A stretch of 36,073 nt of DNA. Origin: Brachionus koreanus (lineage: Eukaryota; Rotifera; Eurotatoria; Ploima; Brachionidae). Position numbers and translations under genes: made by a program. How positions within the stretch are numbered: position 1 is the stretch's first letter; each line of letters starts with the position of its first letter. Under the pieces are notes generated by a model, which did not search any database, was not told the DNA's origin, and saw only the letters and a program-made list of their open reading frames with translations. The DNA lies in assembly GCA_016987375.1 (NCBI GenBank), contig PJRA01000485.1, positions 295,220 through 331,292 on the forward strand. Direction: 5' to 3'. Below, in pieces: positions 21,746 through 31,989 of this stretch.

Positions 21746-22083
21746 TTTCTTTTCTATATTTAGTTAAAAGAAATTTTTTTCGTTTTAAAAAAATTTTTAA
21801 AATTAATTAAACTCATAAATAATATCATAAGTGCTGTTTTAAAATTTTTATTATTTAAATTGGGAAAAAAATTCAGAGCTGTTTTAAGAAAATTTAAATT
21901 TGCCAAGGAAACTTGAATAATTAATTTTATACATTTGAACTTAGATTCGAAATTAACTGAAATAATTTTAAGTAAAAGCGTTCTTTAATTTCTTTAATCG
22001 TTGAGTTGAAATTTAATTCACAGTCAAATTTTAATAGCATGTAATTAATTTTCAATATTGGAATAGCAAGTTAAAGTTTACAA
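21746..22083. other. 5' flank of the unknown membrane-protein gene
   Basis: AT-rich, non-coding. The last 24 bases (GAATAGCAAGTTAAAGTTTA, then CAA) form the upstream flank shared by the tRNA-Asp copies. Confidence 0.4.
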
Positions 22084-22155
22084 TCCGTGATAGTATAGTG
22101 GTGAGTATCCCCGCCTGTCACGCGGGAGACCGGGGTTCAATTCCCCGTCACGGAG
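22084..22155 (+). tRNA. tRNA-Asp (GTC), copy 2
   Basis: Identical to copy 1 in all arms; anticodon GTC. A TTTTTT run follows. The upstream flank (AATAGCAAGTTAAAG...) and downstream flank (CTCTCAAAA.TCCACATCA) are shared with copies 3 and 4 but not fully with copy 1. Confidence 0.96.
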
Positions 22156-22481
22156 TTTTTTCTCTCAAAAATCCACATCATTTTTATCTCTAAAAAAAAT
22201 AATTATTCAAAAAAGCCTGTTTTAATAATTTTATTAATAAAAAAAACTTAATTATAATTCATATTTGCATAGATGGCTTATGTTTTTTTTTCAAATTATT
22301 TAATATAATAAATTTTATTTTTCATTTATATATTCACAAAAGCTATTTCAGAGTGAACAGTTGGAAAGATTCTTCAAAAGTTTTAATCAATAAATATGTA
22401 ATAATATGTAAAATATACTTTTTTGAATTAAAATTTATTTTGGAAAATTATTAAATGATGTGGAGTTTTGTGAAAAAAAAA
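22156..22481. other. Spacer between tRNA-Asp copies 2 and 3
   Basis: AT-rich spacer. Both ends carry the short tRNA-Asp downstream flank in opposite orientation. Nothing else seen. Confidence 0.4.
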
Positions 22482-22553
22482 CTCCGTGACGGGGAATTGA
22501 ACCCCGGTCTCCCGCGTGACAGGCGGGGATACTCACCACTATACTATCACGGA
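22482..22553 (-). tRNA. tRNA-Asp (GTC), copy 3
   Basis: Minus-strand copy with cloverleaf and anticodon GTC identical to the other Asp copies. It is followed on its own strand by a long T run. It is part of the right inverted arm. Confidence 0.96.
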
Positions 22554-22643
22554 TTGTAAACTTTAACTTGCTATTCTAAATAAGTGAATAGCGTTTTTTT
22601 TTTTGTTAGAAAATAAATTTTAATTCTGGAGCATAAAAATATT

Positions 22644-22715
22644 TTCCCGTGCCGGGAATTGAACCCGGGCCTTGACGGTGAGAGCGTCAAATCCTAACCA
22701 CTAGACCACGCGGGA
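22644..22715 (-). tRNA. tRNA-Glu (CTC), copy 2
   Basis: Minus-strand copy identical to tRNA-Glu copy 1 in all stems and loops, including the C6-A67 acceptor mismatch; anticodon CTC. Confidence 0.93.
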
Positions 22716-22922
22716 TCTTAGCTTAACAATTAAAAATCATAAACTTATTTTATTTTTGGAGCATTTGAAAAATTGGCTTTTTTAATTAATATTTATTTTT
22801 TAGACAGAATTTATTACATTTTTCAATCAAGGTAACCTATTATGTTGAATCAAAATATTTTTAATTTTTTTTAACCATATGTATTTTAAACCTTTTTCGC
22901 TCAAAATAATTATTGAGAGCAG

Positions 22923-23375
22923 TTATTTCAAACTCTTCTTTAAGATATTAATGCTATTAAGGAAATTACATGTGATTTTAACTAAGATTTTTAGTAAAAA
23001 TGTTATTTTAAAGCTTTGAATAATTTTTGATTCTAACTTTTTGTGTCATATTTTTGTTTTGTTAAATAACATTAGTAATTCTTTTTTTAAATTTTTTTAG
23101 TGATTTTTTTCTGTTTTTCTTTTTATTTGTATCTTTCCGATATATTTTATATTAATAATTAAATTTTTGGCTATCATAAAGATAATCTAACAAGCAGGTT
23201 AAAAAAATTTCCTAGAAGTCTTTTTTTGTCGCATTTTTAATCCAAATTACTTGCTTTAAAAATAGCATAATTTTGTGAATTTTGAAACTTCTTGAAAAAC
23301 ATGTTATTATAAATGAGAATAGAATATATTCAGATTAAGCTGTTTTGAAACAGAATTATTACTATTAGAATTAGA
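22923..23375. other. Spacer between inverted arm and tRNA-Glu copy 3
   Basis: AT-rich with long T runs. No gene seen. The final bases (TTAGA) match the immediate upstream flank of the other tRNA-Glu copies. Confidence 0.4.
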
Positions 23376-23447
23376 TCCCGCGTGGTCTAGTGGTTAGGAT
23401 TTGACGCTCTCACCGTCAAGGCCCGGGTTCAATTCCCGGCACGGGAA
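23376..23447 (+). tRNA. tRNA-Glu (CTC), copy 3
   Basis: Same sequence as the other two Glu copies; anticodon CTC, C6-A67 mismatch. The downstream flank (AAAATTTTTTTTTCTTCAGA...) is a diverged form of that behind copies 1 and 2, so an older duplication also included flanking DNA. Confidence 0.93.
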
Positions 23448-23596
23448 AATTTTTTTTTCTTCAGAATTAAATTTTTTTTATTATTAAACAAACTGTTGTT
23501 AATTAATTTTTTAATCGTCCAAATACCAAAAAAAGGTTAATTTTTTTTTTTGTACTGAAGATTTTTACTTTTTTTGTGAATAAATACTATTAATGC

Positions 23597-23700
23597 TCAT
23601 CCATAAGTCTCTAAAAATCGATGTTATAACAAGATCGCTGTTTATTGAATTTTTAAGATCAAGACATGATCAGAAACTAATTGCCAAAGAAACTAGTGTT
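23597..23700 (+). pseudogene. LINE C-terminal fragment
   Basis: The + frame reads LIHKSLKIDVITRSLFIEFL and continues LRSRHDQKLIAKE. This is alignable with the C-terminal end of the LINE relic at 19599-19838 (IHRVLKIDKIEDRSNQLFIK). It is a short isolated piece. Confidence 0.55.
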
Positions 23701-24034
23701 TTAACTGCAAAAAATTTAACCTGAAACACACCATATTTCAAACTTTAAAAATACAAAATTTTATTTAAAAAAAATGCTATAAAAAAAGTAAATTGTCTTG
23801 TCATTTGTTAAGTGTGAAAAAGTTCGATACAGAATAGTTTTGATTTCAAGTAAATAATGAATAAAAATGAATTTTTCTCAAAAAGTTTTAATTTAAATTT
23901 TATGCTTTCTTCATTTACGAACCTTAAAGCAAACTAATTTAATTAAATTAATTTTTTTCTAGACTCAAAATTAATTTTTTCTAAGCAAACCGTTATAAAT
24001 TAATTTGTTTAGAATAGCAAGTTAAAGTTTACAA

Positions 24035-24106
24035 TCCGTGATAGTATAGTGGTGAGTATCCCCGCCTGTCACGCGGGAGACCGGGGTTCAATTCCCCGTC
24101 ACGGAG
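24035..24106 (+). tRNA. tRNA-Asp (GTC), copy 4
   Basis: Identical cloverleaf to the other Asp genes; anticodon GTC. Flanks match copies 2 and 3, with a terminator-like T run immediately after. Confidence 0.96.
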
Positions 24107-24285
24107 TTTTTTCTCTCAAAACTCCACATCATTTTTTTAATGTGTAAAATAACCTTGAAAAAATAAATTTTAAATAAAATTTAATACAAAAAAATTATAT
24201 TGTAACATGTTTATTAATTAAAAAAAAAAATATTATAATATACATAATTAAAATGTTTGAATTTATTCTAACAAACTTAATCGAA

Positions 24286-27057
24286 TCATGTAGGAATTTG
24301 AATGGCATTTGCACACTTAGCTAGTATATCTTCGGTTTTCATTTTCCAATTGTCAATAGCCTTGCTAATTTTGGTCCATTGTTCGCCATGTCTGGGCTCT
24401 GCCTGAATGCACTTTTGTCTAACATCATTTTGTTGCTCTTCGGTTCCATGTGTTTTTTCAAACTTGTAAAGGTAGGCCCACGCATCGCCCAAATCGGGCT
24501 CCAGCTTGACCGTTCTATTCAACCATTCTCTAGCCTTTTGAATTTTCCTCTCCGACCAGAACAAATTGGACACTGCTAGCAGCACATTGGCATCGTGTTC
24601 ACACACCTTTAGCGCGTCTATGCTCTTCGTTTTTCGCTGTGGTTTGGACTCGAGAAAAATTGCCTCGGCCCACAGCACACCACTATTGGGACACTCCTGC
24701 ATCGCTCTGGCCATTTGATTAAGCGCTATTGCCCTATTGTCCGCATTCACTTCAAGTCTTATCGAATGCAACCACAAAAGCTCGTTTTTGGGGTTTCGAC
24801 TCCGGCCCTTTTCCAGTATTGACCTGGCACGTATCACCTGATTTTGTCTCAACTCTAAATTAGAGTACAATAGCCAGAGGTCTATGCTGGCCGGGCATTT
24901 TCTCAGTCCTTCCTGATAGGCCTCTCTGGCCCGGTCAATCATCACCTTTTGCTCGAGCAGCTGTCCTTTCATCATCCAAAGCTTGGCAAAGTCTCCAAAC
25001 GACTCCAAGCCCTGATCGACTATCTGCAAAGCCCGGTCTAGTTCATTCAATTGCCACTCGAGCTTTGCCGACTTCATGAACACTCGGCCAGTCGGCGCAT
25101 TGTGACACGCTTTGGCCAAAAGCTTCCTAGCCCTTTCGTACTCTTTGTTTTCGGACTCGAGTTTGACAGCAGCAAGCCAAATTTCTTCAGAATTTGGATT
25201 GGCTCCGAACGCCTGGGCCAGTATGCCTCTGGCGCCTTGCACGTCGTCCGCTAGCCATCTTGACTTGGCCGCCATCAGCCAAAGCACTTCGGCTTTGGGA
25301 CAATGAGCCACTGCTTTTTGCAGCAACGTCTCAAGGCTTTCTCGTTTGCCGTTGTCCTTTTCGAAATAGGCCGCTGCCAGCCACAGGTCTCTCTTGGACG
25401 GATAGACGCTCAATGCGTGTGCGTAGATAGCTCGGGCGCATTCATAGGCACTTTGTTGTGTGCAGTTTTCAGCGTCCTCGGTCCACGTGTCTATTTGGTC
25501 TTCTTCGTCAAGTCCGATGCCGATCACATTGCGAATAATTGCCTGGCATGTTTTTACATTGTTTGACTTTTCGCATTCGACGGCGTCGCTCAGCCACTGG
25601 TCGCGGTTTATGTCGACCCGGTTGGCTTCAAGCGATTTAATGGCTCTGTCAATAATTTTGTCCACCATGTTCAAATTTCCGTTTGCTTCCTCGAGCTTGG
25701 CGGCCATAATCCAAATTTGCCGATCGGTCGGAATGTTCTCACGCGCCTTGTTCAATACTTTTCTAGCGTTTTCGTAGGTCTCCAGACGAGCCAGCGCCAA
25801 CCACAGGTCTACTGATTGAGAGCAGCATTCCACTGCCCGACTCAGCATTATCCTAGCGTCCTCTTCTTCCTCCAGCTCAATAGCTGCTTTCCATAGTTTC
25901 ACTGAGTTCGGTATGTTTTCAAGAGCTTTTCTGAACACCTTTTTCTTAGCTTTTAATTCGGTCTCTAGATCAGCTGCTTTAATCCAGAGTTTAACCGAAT
26001 TGGGCAATTGCTTAACCGCCTGAGCAACAATGCCTTTAGATATGTCTTGAGGCAGTAGTCTAGCAGCCTCTAGCCATACATCTTCACTCTTGGGACACTG
26101 TTCGGTGCCTTTCATGATTAAATTGCGCGCCGCTTGCATCTTGCCGACCACTTCTTCAAGTCTAGCCGATGCTATCCAAGCTGGCGGATGATTTGGATTG
26201 GTCTCGCGCACTGACTTTAAAAGCAGACGAGCTTTCTTTATGTCGTTTATGTCTCCGCCATAATTGGGCAGCATAGATTGCAAATCAGTTAGATAACCCT
26301 TTGGATCAACGACAGTCTGACCAGAAACCGAGTCAGACACTTGAGTCAATTTCATGTCCATTAAAGTGTTTCTAGCTTGACCGATTTTTTTCATGTCTAT
26401 GTCCGGTGTAGATAGACCAGATATTGATGATGTTATACCACCAAACTTTTGTTCCATTGGGTTCAAAACTGTTGTCTCTTGATTTAGCATGCCCGATTTG
26501 GCTAGCACAGAATCGGGTATTGGAGTGAGTTTTTCAGCGCGCGGATTCCGCTGTCTTTTGTTTCTGGCGTCGCCCACTTCGGGTATAGTCACCCATTCGT
26601 CATAGCTAACATCGGTTAGTTTTCGCTTCAAGTCCGAAAACTGTTGCTGTATTTTAGGTCTTTCTTGTCTGAACTTTTCGACTTCTTCTTTGAATCGTTT
26701 TTCTCGTCGATCCTTGCGCTTTTCGTCCTGACGCTTGTCAATGGCTTCGTAGATGGCGTCGGCCTCCTCGTCGTCCTTTTCGTACGGGTCGTTCTTAAAC
26801 AAGCTTCCACCGTAGCCAAACTCTTCGTCGTAGTTGGCGTCGTTCAAGTCCTCGTCGTCCTCCTCGGGCTCATCTTCCTTTTTCTTTTGGGGAGGCGGAG
26901 CGTGCCGCTCGTCGCTTATGTCGCCTGATTCTCGGGCCGGGCCGATGTCCGATCGGGTCGTGAAGCCGGTCGCGCCTCTGCCTAGGCCTGGCACGTAGCC
27001 CAGTGGCGCCGGCATGCCCATGAAAGCCTTTTTTTTCTTCGACAATGAACTGGCCAT
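24286..27057 (-). CDS. PRPF6: Pre-mRNA-processing factor 6 (U5 snRNP 102 kDa protein)
   Basis: A spliceosomal scaffold of the U4/U6.U5 tri-snRNP that bridges U5 and U4/U6 through its repeats. The frame is complete and intronless at 923 residues (human protein about 941). The N-terminal PRP1 domain starts with [20 protein letters not shown] and contains an acidic stretch, [16 protein letters not shown], then a charged Lys/Glu-rich helix. From about residue 290 to the end runs a series of HAT (half-a-TPR) repeats, seen as recurring blocks of the type P.S..LW..AA.LE....AR..L..A. The end, [20 protein letters not shown], is conserved. Coding GC is well above the flanks. A minus-strand AATAAA (24267-24262) follows the stop by about 20 bases. 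TIMM10 lies 181 bases upstream in the same orientation. Confidence 0.97.
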   Translation of the reverse strand: MASSLSKKKKAFMGMPAPLGYVPGLGRGATGFTTRSDIGPARESGDISDERHAPPPQKKKEDEPEEDDEDLNDANYDEEFGYGGSLFKNDPYEKDDEEADAIYEAIDKRQDEKRKDRREKRFKEEVEKFRQERPKIQQQFSDLKRKLTDVSYDEWVTIPEVGDARNKRQRNPRAEKLTPIPDSVLAKSGMLNQETTVLNPMEQKFGGITSSISGLSTPDIDMKKIGQARNTLMDMKLTQVSDSVSGQTVVDPKGYLTDLQSMLPNYGGDINDIKKARLLLKSVRETNPNHPPAWIASARLEEVVGKMQAARNLIMKGTEQCPKSEDVWLEAARLLPQDISKGIVAQAVKQLPNSVKLWIKAADLETELKAKKKVFRKALENIPNSVKLWKAAIELEEEEDARIMLSRAVECCSQSVDLWLALARLETYENARKVLNKARENIPTDRQIWIMAAKLEEANGNLNMVDKIIDRAIKSLEANRVDINRDQWLSDAVECEKSNNVKTCQAIIRNVIGIGLDEEDQIDTWTEDAENCTQQSAYECARAIYAHALSVYPSKRDLWLAAAYFEKDNGKRESLETLLQKAVAHCPKAEVLWLMAAKSRWLADDVQGARGILAQAFGANPNSEEIWLAAVKLESENKEYERARKLLAKACHNAPTGRVFMKSAKLEWQLNELDRALQIVDQGLESFGDFAKLWMMKGQLLEQKVMIDRAREAYQEGLRKCPASIDLWLLYSNLELRQNQVIRARSILEKGRSRNPKNELLWLHSIRLEVNADNRAIALNQMARAMQECPNSGVLWAEAIFLESKPQRKTKSIDALKVCEHDANVLLAVSNLFWSERKIQKAREWLNRTVKLEPDLGDAWAYLYKFEKTHGTEEQQNDVRQKCIQAEPRHGEQWTKISKAIDNWKMKTEDILAKCANAIQIPT

Positions 27058-27238
27058 TTTCTATTTGAATTATGTGTGATTAGTTTTCAATTAACAAAAC
27101 ACACATATATTTATAAATAGAAAGAAAAAGAGAGGAAAAAGTTTTACATGCAGATTTTTAATTCTGCTTTAATAAAATAAAAAAAAAATTTCATTTTATT
27201 GGGAAATTATTTATTTATCTAATTTCTATTCTAAAAAA

Positions 27239-27589
27239 TTATGATTGTGGTGCCGTCGTTTCGGCAATTTGAGCCTGAGCTTGTTGAGTGCTCAGAGCAG
27301 TAAGTTTCTTTCCAACCCTATCGTGGATCTCAAAATACTTGGCGACACATCGATCAATGCAAACAGATTCACCTTTAGTCAGATCGTTCTCGTGATACTT
27401 TGGTGGTATGCATTTCTTGTGACATGAAGCAGTCATCCTTGTGACAATAAGTTAGTGTTTTTAAAATTTTAATTAAAATTAATATGTGTGCCAATACTTT
27501 GTGTATAGGTCCTGCATCATTTCGATCTCGATTTCGGATGCAACTTGGAGTTGTTGCTGGGTCAAAGCGGCGTTTGGGTTGGCGTTCAT
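27239..27589 (-). CDS. TIMM10: Mitochondrial intermembrane-space chaperone Tim10
   Basis: A small Tim protein that, with Tim9, forms the hexameric chaperone guiding hydrophobic carriers to the TIM22 complex. Two exons on minus: 27589-27498 and 27437-27239, joined across a 60 bp phase-2 intron (gtattg...cacaag). The product is 96 residues. Exon 1 encodes the N-terminal helix ending [12 protein letters not shown]. Exon 2 encodes the twin CX3C motifs CHKKC and CIDRC, and [17 protein letters not shown] fits Tim10 better than Tim9, Tim8 or Tim13. A minus-strand poly(A) hexamer lies at 27200-27195. The ATG at 27437-27434 would drop the N-terminal helix, so the two-exon model is preferred. Confidence 0.94.
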
Positions 27590-29450
27590 TTTTCGTATTA
27601 TTAATTTAATGCTTCTAAAACCAGAATTTTAACCTGTTTTTCTTGAAATTTAAATTTCGAATGCTTTCGAAAACAAATTTGTAAAGTTTCAATAAAATTT
27701 TTTATATTTAAAAATAAATTATTTAACTTAACATTTATTTTGATTTTTCTCAGGACAAGAAAACAACATTTAAATTAGTTTTTATAATTTTATTTGTATC
27801 AAAGCCAAAAATGAAATCTTTTTCGACTGTAATATTAATGAAATGCTATTTGATTTGAAGCCTATAGCTAAGCGATTGAAAATATAGTAAAAAATATGTT
27901 TGGAATTTTGAGTTATTTTATCTTATGGAATAGATATAAATGGCAAAATTGATCACATTTATAGTCTTTTGTTTTTAATGCCGTGACTTAACGGCTCCGC
28001 ATGATCCTTCGCAGGTCTTCATACTTTTTTTTCTGATCCACACATCCACCTGCATTCACTTTTGTACATTTGTTTCTTTTACCACATAATTGTACAGTTT
28101 GAACTTTGTTTCTTTGCGATAAAAATAGAGTTAATAAGCTAAAAAAAAAACAAAAAAAAATATAAAGAAAGTTCAAAAGACATAAATTGAAATAGGTTGT
28201 TACATGTGACATAAGTTTACATGGTTGAAGCTTCATGAAAAAAAGAGGAAATAGTAAGGTAGCAATTACACAATGGAGTAGGGTATTCAATATATCTTGA
28301 TTCCAAATATTACAAATAACTACCTTAAAAACAAAAGGTAGATAGAATTGAATCAAGACTCAGAATTCTGCTTGAAAAGTACATGATAAAAAGTTTAATA
28401 TATAAAAACACACTCATTATTTCACTCATACAGGATTAAATTGATGTTTTTTTTTGAAAACTCAAGAAATTCTGAACTTAAAACCCTACTTTGTAAAGTC
28501 TCACATGCGCTCTCCCTATGGACAACAGTTTTTCTGTAACATTTCTAATTTCTCTTTCAAATTCTTATTAATCTAATATAACAGTCTTATGGACACTTTT
28601 TTAAAATTTTATATACCAAAGCTATATATTTTAAAAATTAAATAAACTATTAAAAAAAAAGATTTTATCTCATCTCTCATTAAGTTGTTTATTCTGCGTT
28701 CTTTGAACAAGTAGCGGTCGATCTATGAATTGAATAACTAGTTGTTTATTTTTTATTTTTAAAAATATAGAAGCCGCATTAAATGAACAAGAGAGAAGGA
28801 TATAACATATTGTTTTAAAGAGAAACCGCCAAAACACTGGCTTGTGCAATAATTAACATAACATGATGCGCTTGCTATTGGAGTTTCAGAATTTTTATTG
28901 ACATTTAGAACTGCTTTGTTAAATAATCGTTTTTCTCTCTAATTCTTTGAACAGAATCTTCACTTTTGATATAGCATAGTTGGACTGTCAGGTGATAACA
29001 CTACAAAAACAATTGAAGCTCTTTTGTTACTTCATTTGTTTGTTTTTTATTCAATAAATTAAATCATTTTTAAATTTTTTTTCCATCATAACTTCAATCA
29101 AAAATATTATAAAATTATTCTATAACTTTTGATTGCAGAAAAAATTTATTTTCATTGAAAAAAAGTAGAAAAATGAGTCAAATAAAATGGATGGAAAAAT
29201 CCTTCCATAAAAAATTTAAAACTGTAACTTATAAACAAGTATGTTGCAGACACGAACATTTGCTTCAACTATTATCCTCAAATTGTCATTGAGGAAAATA
29301 CTTAAAACATTTTAGTAAAAAATATATATGCCTCTAATATATTAAATTACTAAGTTGAAGTTGAAATTTTTTAAAATAAATTTTATTGTTTTCTTTTTTA
29401 TTATATATACGTCTTTATTTTTAGGACTGTTTGGAATAATAAAATTTCCT
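27590..29450. other. Gene-poor region upstream of TIMM10
   Basis: AT-rich. A minus-strand stretch at 28110-27988 encodes a short Cys-containing end (CGKRNKCTKVNAGGCVDQ, then KKKYEDLRRIMRSR-stop). It may be an element tail or a terminal exon, and I do not recognise it. A relic repeat lies at 28234-28283. Nothing else supported. Confidence 0.4.
28234..28283 (+). repeat. Short dispersed repeat, copy b
   Basis: Diverged counterpart of 16321-16370: CATGAAAAAAAGAGGAAATA, then AGCAATTACACAATGGAGTA. Probably a scrap of the same element. Confidence 0.5.
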
Positions 29451-29608
29451 ATTTCTAAAATGGTCTGGATAGGATTGACGGAAAAAGGTGCAACTGAACC
29501 TTTCTTTGTTGAGAAAGGTACAAAAATTAATTTAAAATTAAATAAATTAATTAATTTTGAAAAACTTAAACGAGACAATAAATTCGATTTATTACCAACG
29601 TCTGAGTA
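29451..29608 (+). pseudogene. Tc1/mariner-type transposase fragment
   Basis: The + frame reads SKMVWIGLTEKGATEPFFVE and continues KGTKIN, the motif block between the second and third catalytic acids of Tc1/mariner (IS630 superfamily) transposases (VMVW.G....G...L.F.E.G..IN). Only about 50 codons resemble the family. Upstream the frame is hydrophobic and A/T-driven, and no catalytic acid is identifiable. A purine-rich tract (GGAAAGGAAAGG) follows at 29615-29655. It is a dead fragment. Confidence 0.6.
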
Positions 29609-29951
29609 AAAAAGGAAAATATTGAGGAAAGGAAAGGAAAGTAGAGGAAACAAAAGGTAAATATTGTCACAAATAAAGTTAATTAAATAAAAAAAGTTTT
29701 TTTTTGAAGTTTTTATTTATTTTTTTCTTATATAGATAAAGCAACTATTACATTTTATGTATCAAAATAAAGCGCTAACTCTGATCTTATAAACTAGCTA
29801 TATCAATACTAAACTTTACTTTTGTCTATCCTAAATTATTAACTTAAGAAAATTTAGCACTAAAACTTTAAAAAGGCTTAAAATAAACATTTCATTTCAT
29901 TAAGATGTTTATTTAAAAGTTCAAATTCAACTATATATATTTATATATAAT

Positions 29952-30316
29952 GGATCAAAAGATATTCAATAAAAGACCCAAATTTATTAGATTTTGGAAG
30001 AATAGTCATTTTTTAGTTTTTTCCAATCATATCTTCTTGAAAACTAGACAGAAAAAAAACATCTGAAAAAAATCAGAAAAAAATTCTCTACAAAATGGCA
30101 TATTAAAATAACAATACATTAATGGTGATATATGAGGACAACTTCGGTCGTAGCAAGAGGTCAATTGAAAGGCCAGAGTGAAAAATTTTGAAATAAATTT
30201 TAGAAACTAGAAAAAAAATGCTTTAAATCCTCTAAGTTTCACTTTTATATCTTTTTTTGGTTCATCATTTTTTTTCTAAATGAATTTTAGGACTACCACT
30301 TTTGGGCACCCGTTAA
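29952..30316 (-). repeat. Dispersed repeat, copy 2 (MITE-like)
   Basis: Minus-strand copy of the 10469-10816 repeat. Read on minus it starts TAACGGGTGCCCAAAAGTGG, keeps most internal blocks and ends near GAATATCTTTTGATCC. It has no N gap, and the segment lost in copy 1 reads here as unique sequence of about 60 bases. Its closeness to the Tc1/mariner fragment is suggestive only. Confidence 0.7.
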
Positions 30317-30924
30317 GATGTATGTAATGTGAAATCAAAAAATCAAAACATAAGCAAAAATTTTTATTGTTGACTTTCTAAAACAGTGAATAAAAACATA
30401 AACTTGAAAATTTTGATTCAATTATGATTCAAAACTTAAACTATGATTAAATTGAATTTTGCAATACGTGACTTAAACATAAACTATAGATTAAAGTAAA
30501 ATTTATTGTATTCATTATTGATGACATTGACTTTTCGGGTTTAAAAACAAAACCATTTGTAAGCAAAAGTAAATTAAAAATAAGAGAAACAGGTCCATAG
30601 TATGAATAAGAATAATTAGGAATTGAGAATTGAATGATTTTTTATATGTTTTTTTGAATAATTTGGGTTAAAAGTTTATAAAAATGTTAATGTTTTATTC
30701 ACATTATCAAAATATTGACCCTAACAGTAAATTAGTTAAATGTTCTATTCACAAAATTGAAATATTTTTTTGATGTTTTGATTAACTTTTTTTAAAAGGC
30801 AATTTTAGTTTATGCTTAATTAAAATGTTTTTTTTTTAACATTTCATTTGTTTATTTAATCCTCATCTAGATGTATGATATATCTTTTTTGTTTTGTAGT
30901 ACAATTAAAATATTGAATAAAAGA
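30317..30924. other. Intergenic, no gene seen
   Basis: AT-rich sequence between the dispersed repeat and the first 52 bp direct repeat. I see nothing coding. Confidence 0.4.
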
Positions 30925-30976
30925 TAACTTAATTTTGACTAATTTTCCTAGCAATTTTTCGTAAACTAAATAATTT
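30925..30976 (+). repeat. Direct repeat, left copy, flanking glycoprotein-like relic
   Basis: 52 bases (TAACTTAATTTTGACTAATT..., ending AAACTAAATAATTT). They recur in the same orientation at 31618-31669 with three mismatches. Confidence 0.85.
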
Positions 30977-30989
30977 AGCGAAAATTCTT

Positions 30990-31598
30990 GGGTTCGGGAG
31001 TCAGATTTTGTATCCATGGAATACATTGATCAATACTTAAAGAGCAAAATGAACCAAACTTTAAGTTTTGTGCCTTCAATGACAATAGTCCAATTTTATC
31101 AACTAGCCATCTCTGTAGTTACAACACATTTGAATCGAATTTTCACTCCGAAATAAATAATGTTCTTGAAAAAACACCATATTATATAAACGGTTTTGGA
31201 TTTATGTGCACACGAGAAAAGGTAGATGTAAAAACTTACGAGACGTTTTTTGGACAAAGGATTTTTGAAAGAATGGTTACAAATGAAAAATTATCTAGAA
31301 AGGAATGTTTTGCCCTGATAATGACGAAAAAATGTTACACTCAAGATATGAAATGCATAAATAATAATTGTAAAAGTATCGAAGAGCCAAAAGTAAGTTA
31401 TTCATGGCTCAAAGAACTTCCGTTTTCATCATACCATTGCACTACGTGCAAGATACCTATAAGAGGTTACAAAGGTGACCTATAGCAATGTCAGAGAATC
31501 AACTTTTCGACATTAATGGTTGCACAAAGGAATGTGGTATGGAATTTTTAGCTACCACTGAAGCACTATATTTAACGAAAAATAATGAATCACAATAA
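30990..31598 (+). pseudogene. Broken glycoprotein-like frame, resembling negative-strand RNA virus or retroelement envelope
   Basis: A Cys-rich coding stretch in pieces. An upstream part (about 30995-31200) flows in frame into an ATG-containing open segment at 31204-31485, which stops. A further Cys-containing open segment in another frame runs about 31486-31598. The spacing of cysteines and the Tyr-Ser-Trp motif (near 31400), with C-x6-C and C-x4-C-like pairs before it, recall the ectodomain of mononegavirus glycoproteins (rhabdovirus/chuvirus type) and related envelope genes captured by Bel-Pao retroelements. No signal peptide, fusion region or membrane anchor is visible, and the frame is interrupted at least once, so it is an inactive remnant. 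An alternative is a small host secreted Cys-rich gene. Family assignment is from pattern memory only. Confidence 0.4.
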
Positions 31599-31617
31599 TT
31601 ACCTAATAAGTTAATTT

Positions 31618-31669
31618 TAACTTAATTTTGACAAATTTTCCGAGCAACTTTTCGTAAACTAAATAATTT
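31618..31669 (+). repeat. Direct repeat, right copy, flanking glycoprotein-like relic
   Basis: Same-orientation copy of 30925-30976, start-to-start distance 693 bases. Differences include GACA for GACT and CCGAGCAACT for CCTAGCAATT. Confidence 0.85.
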
Positions 31670-31989
31670 TTTTAATAAAAAATTTTGAATTTAGTGTACA
31701 AAATTCAAATTAAAATTAGAAAAAAAATAAAAATAAAAAAGCACATGTAATTTCCCTCTAATTGGAAAATCACTAACATTACTATACACAAAAAATAAAT
31801 TTTTTTTTTTTTGTTAAAAAATGATGAAAAATTTCAAATATATATTTAAAGCATTTATAAAACATAGCACGAATACTTAAGTAACAAATACGTAGAGTGC
31901 TTATAAAATTTAGACAGATAGAGAATAAAAAAAAAACCGAAAAAAACAAAAAAGAAAGAGAAAAAAAGCGTGAACGTACTAGTTAAAGA
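31670..31989. other. 5' flank of ATAD3 with purine tract
   Basis: AT-rich. A strongly purine-rich tract (31919-31972, A with scattered G) precedes the ATAD3 start and probably lies in the promoter or 5' UTR. A TATATATTTAAAGC string at about 31838 could act as a TATA element. Confidence 0.4.

Larger units (their letters stand above)
22482..22922 (-). repeat. Right arm of inverted duplication carrying tRNA-Asp and tRNA-Glu
   Basis: Reverse-complement copy of 18091-18530, with the same order, the same 90-base spacing and almost the same sequence. It differs at a few positions, for example GCAAGTT in place of GAAAGTT upstream of tRNA-Asp. Confidence 0.9.

Noticed and set aside
18091..24106. Repeated tRNA-region units as a CRISPR-like array
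   Set aside because: The repeats are full tRNA genes in both orientations with irregular spacing. No short regular repeat-spacer pattern and no cas genes are present.
24379..26928. Several plus-strand frames of 60-105 codons inside PRPF6
   Set aside because: Antisense shadows of a conserved complete gene, with no independent motifs.
27988..28356. 122-codon minus-strand frame as a membrane protein gene
   Set aside because: The hydrophobic first part comes from A-runs and repeat DNA shared with 16321-16370. Only the last 35 codons look protein-like, and they are unrecognised.
29342..29653. 103-codon minus-strand frame
   Set aside because: Complement of the Tc1/mariner-like fragment and its AT-rich flanks, with no motif of its own.
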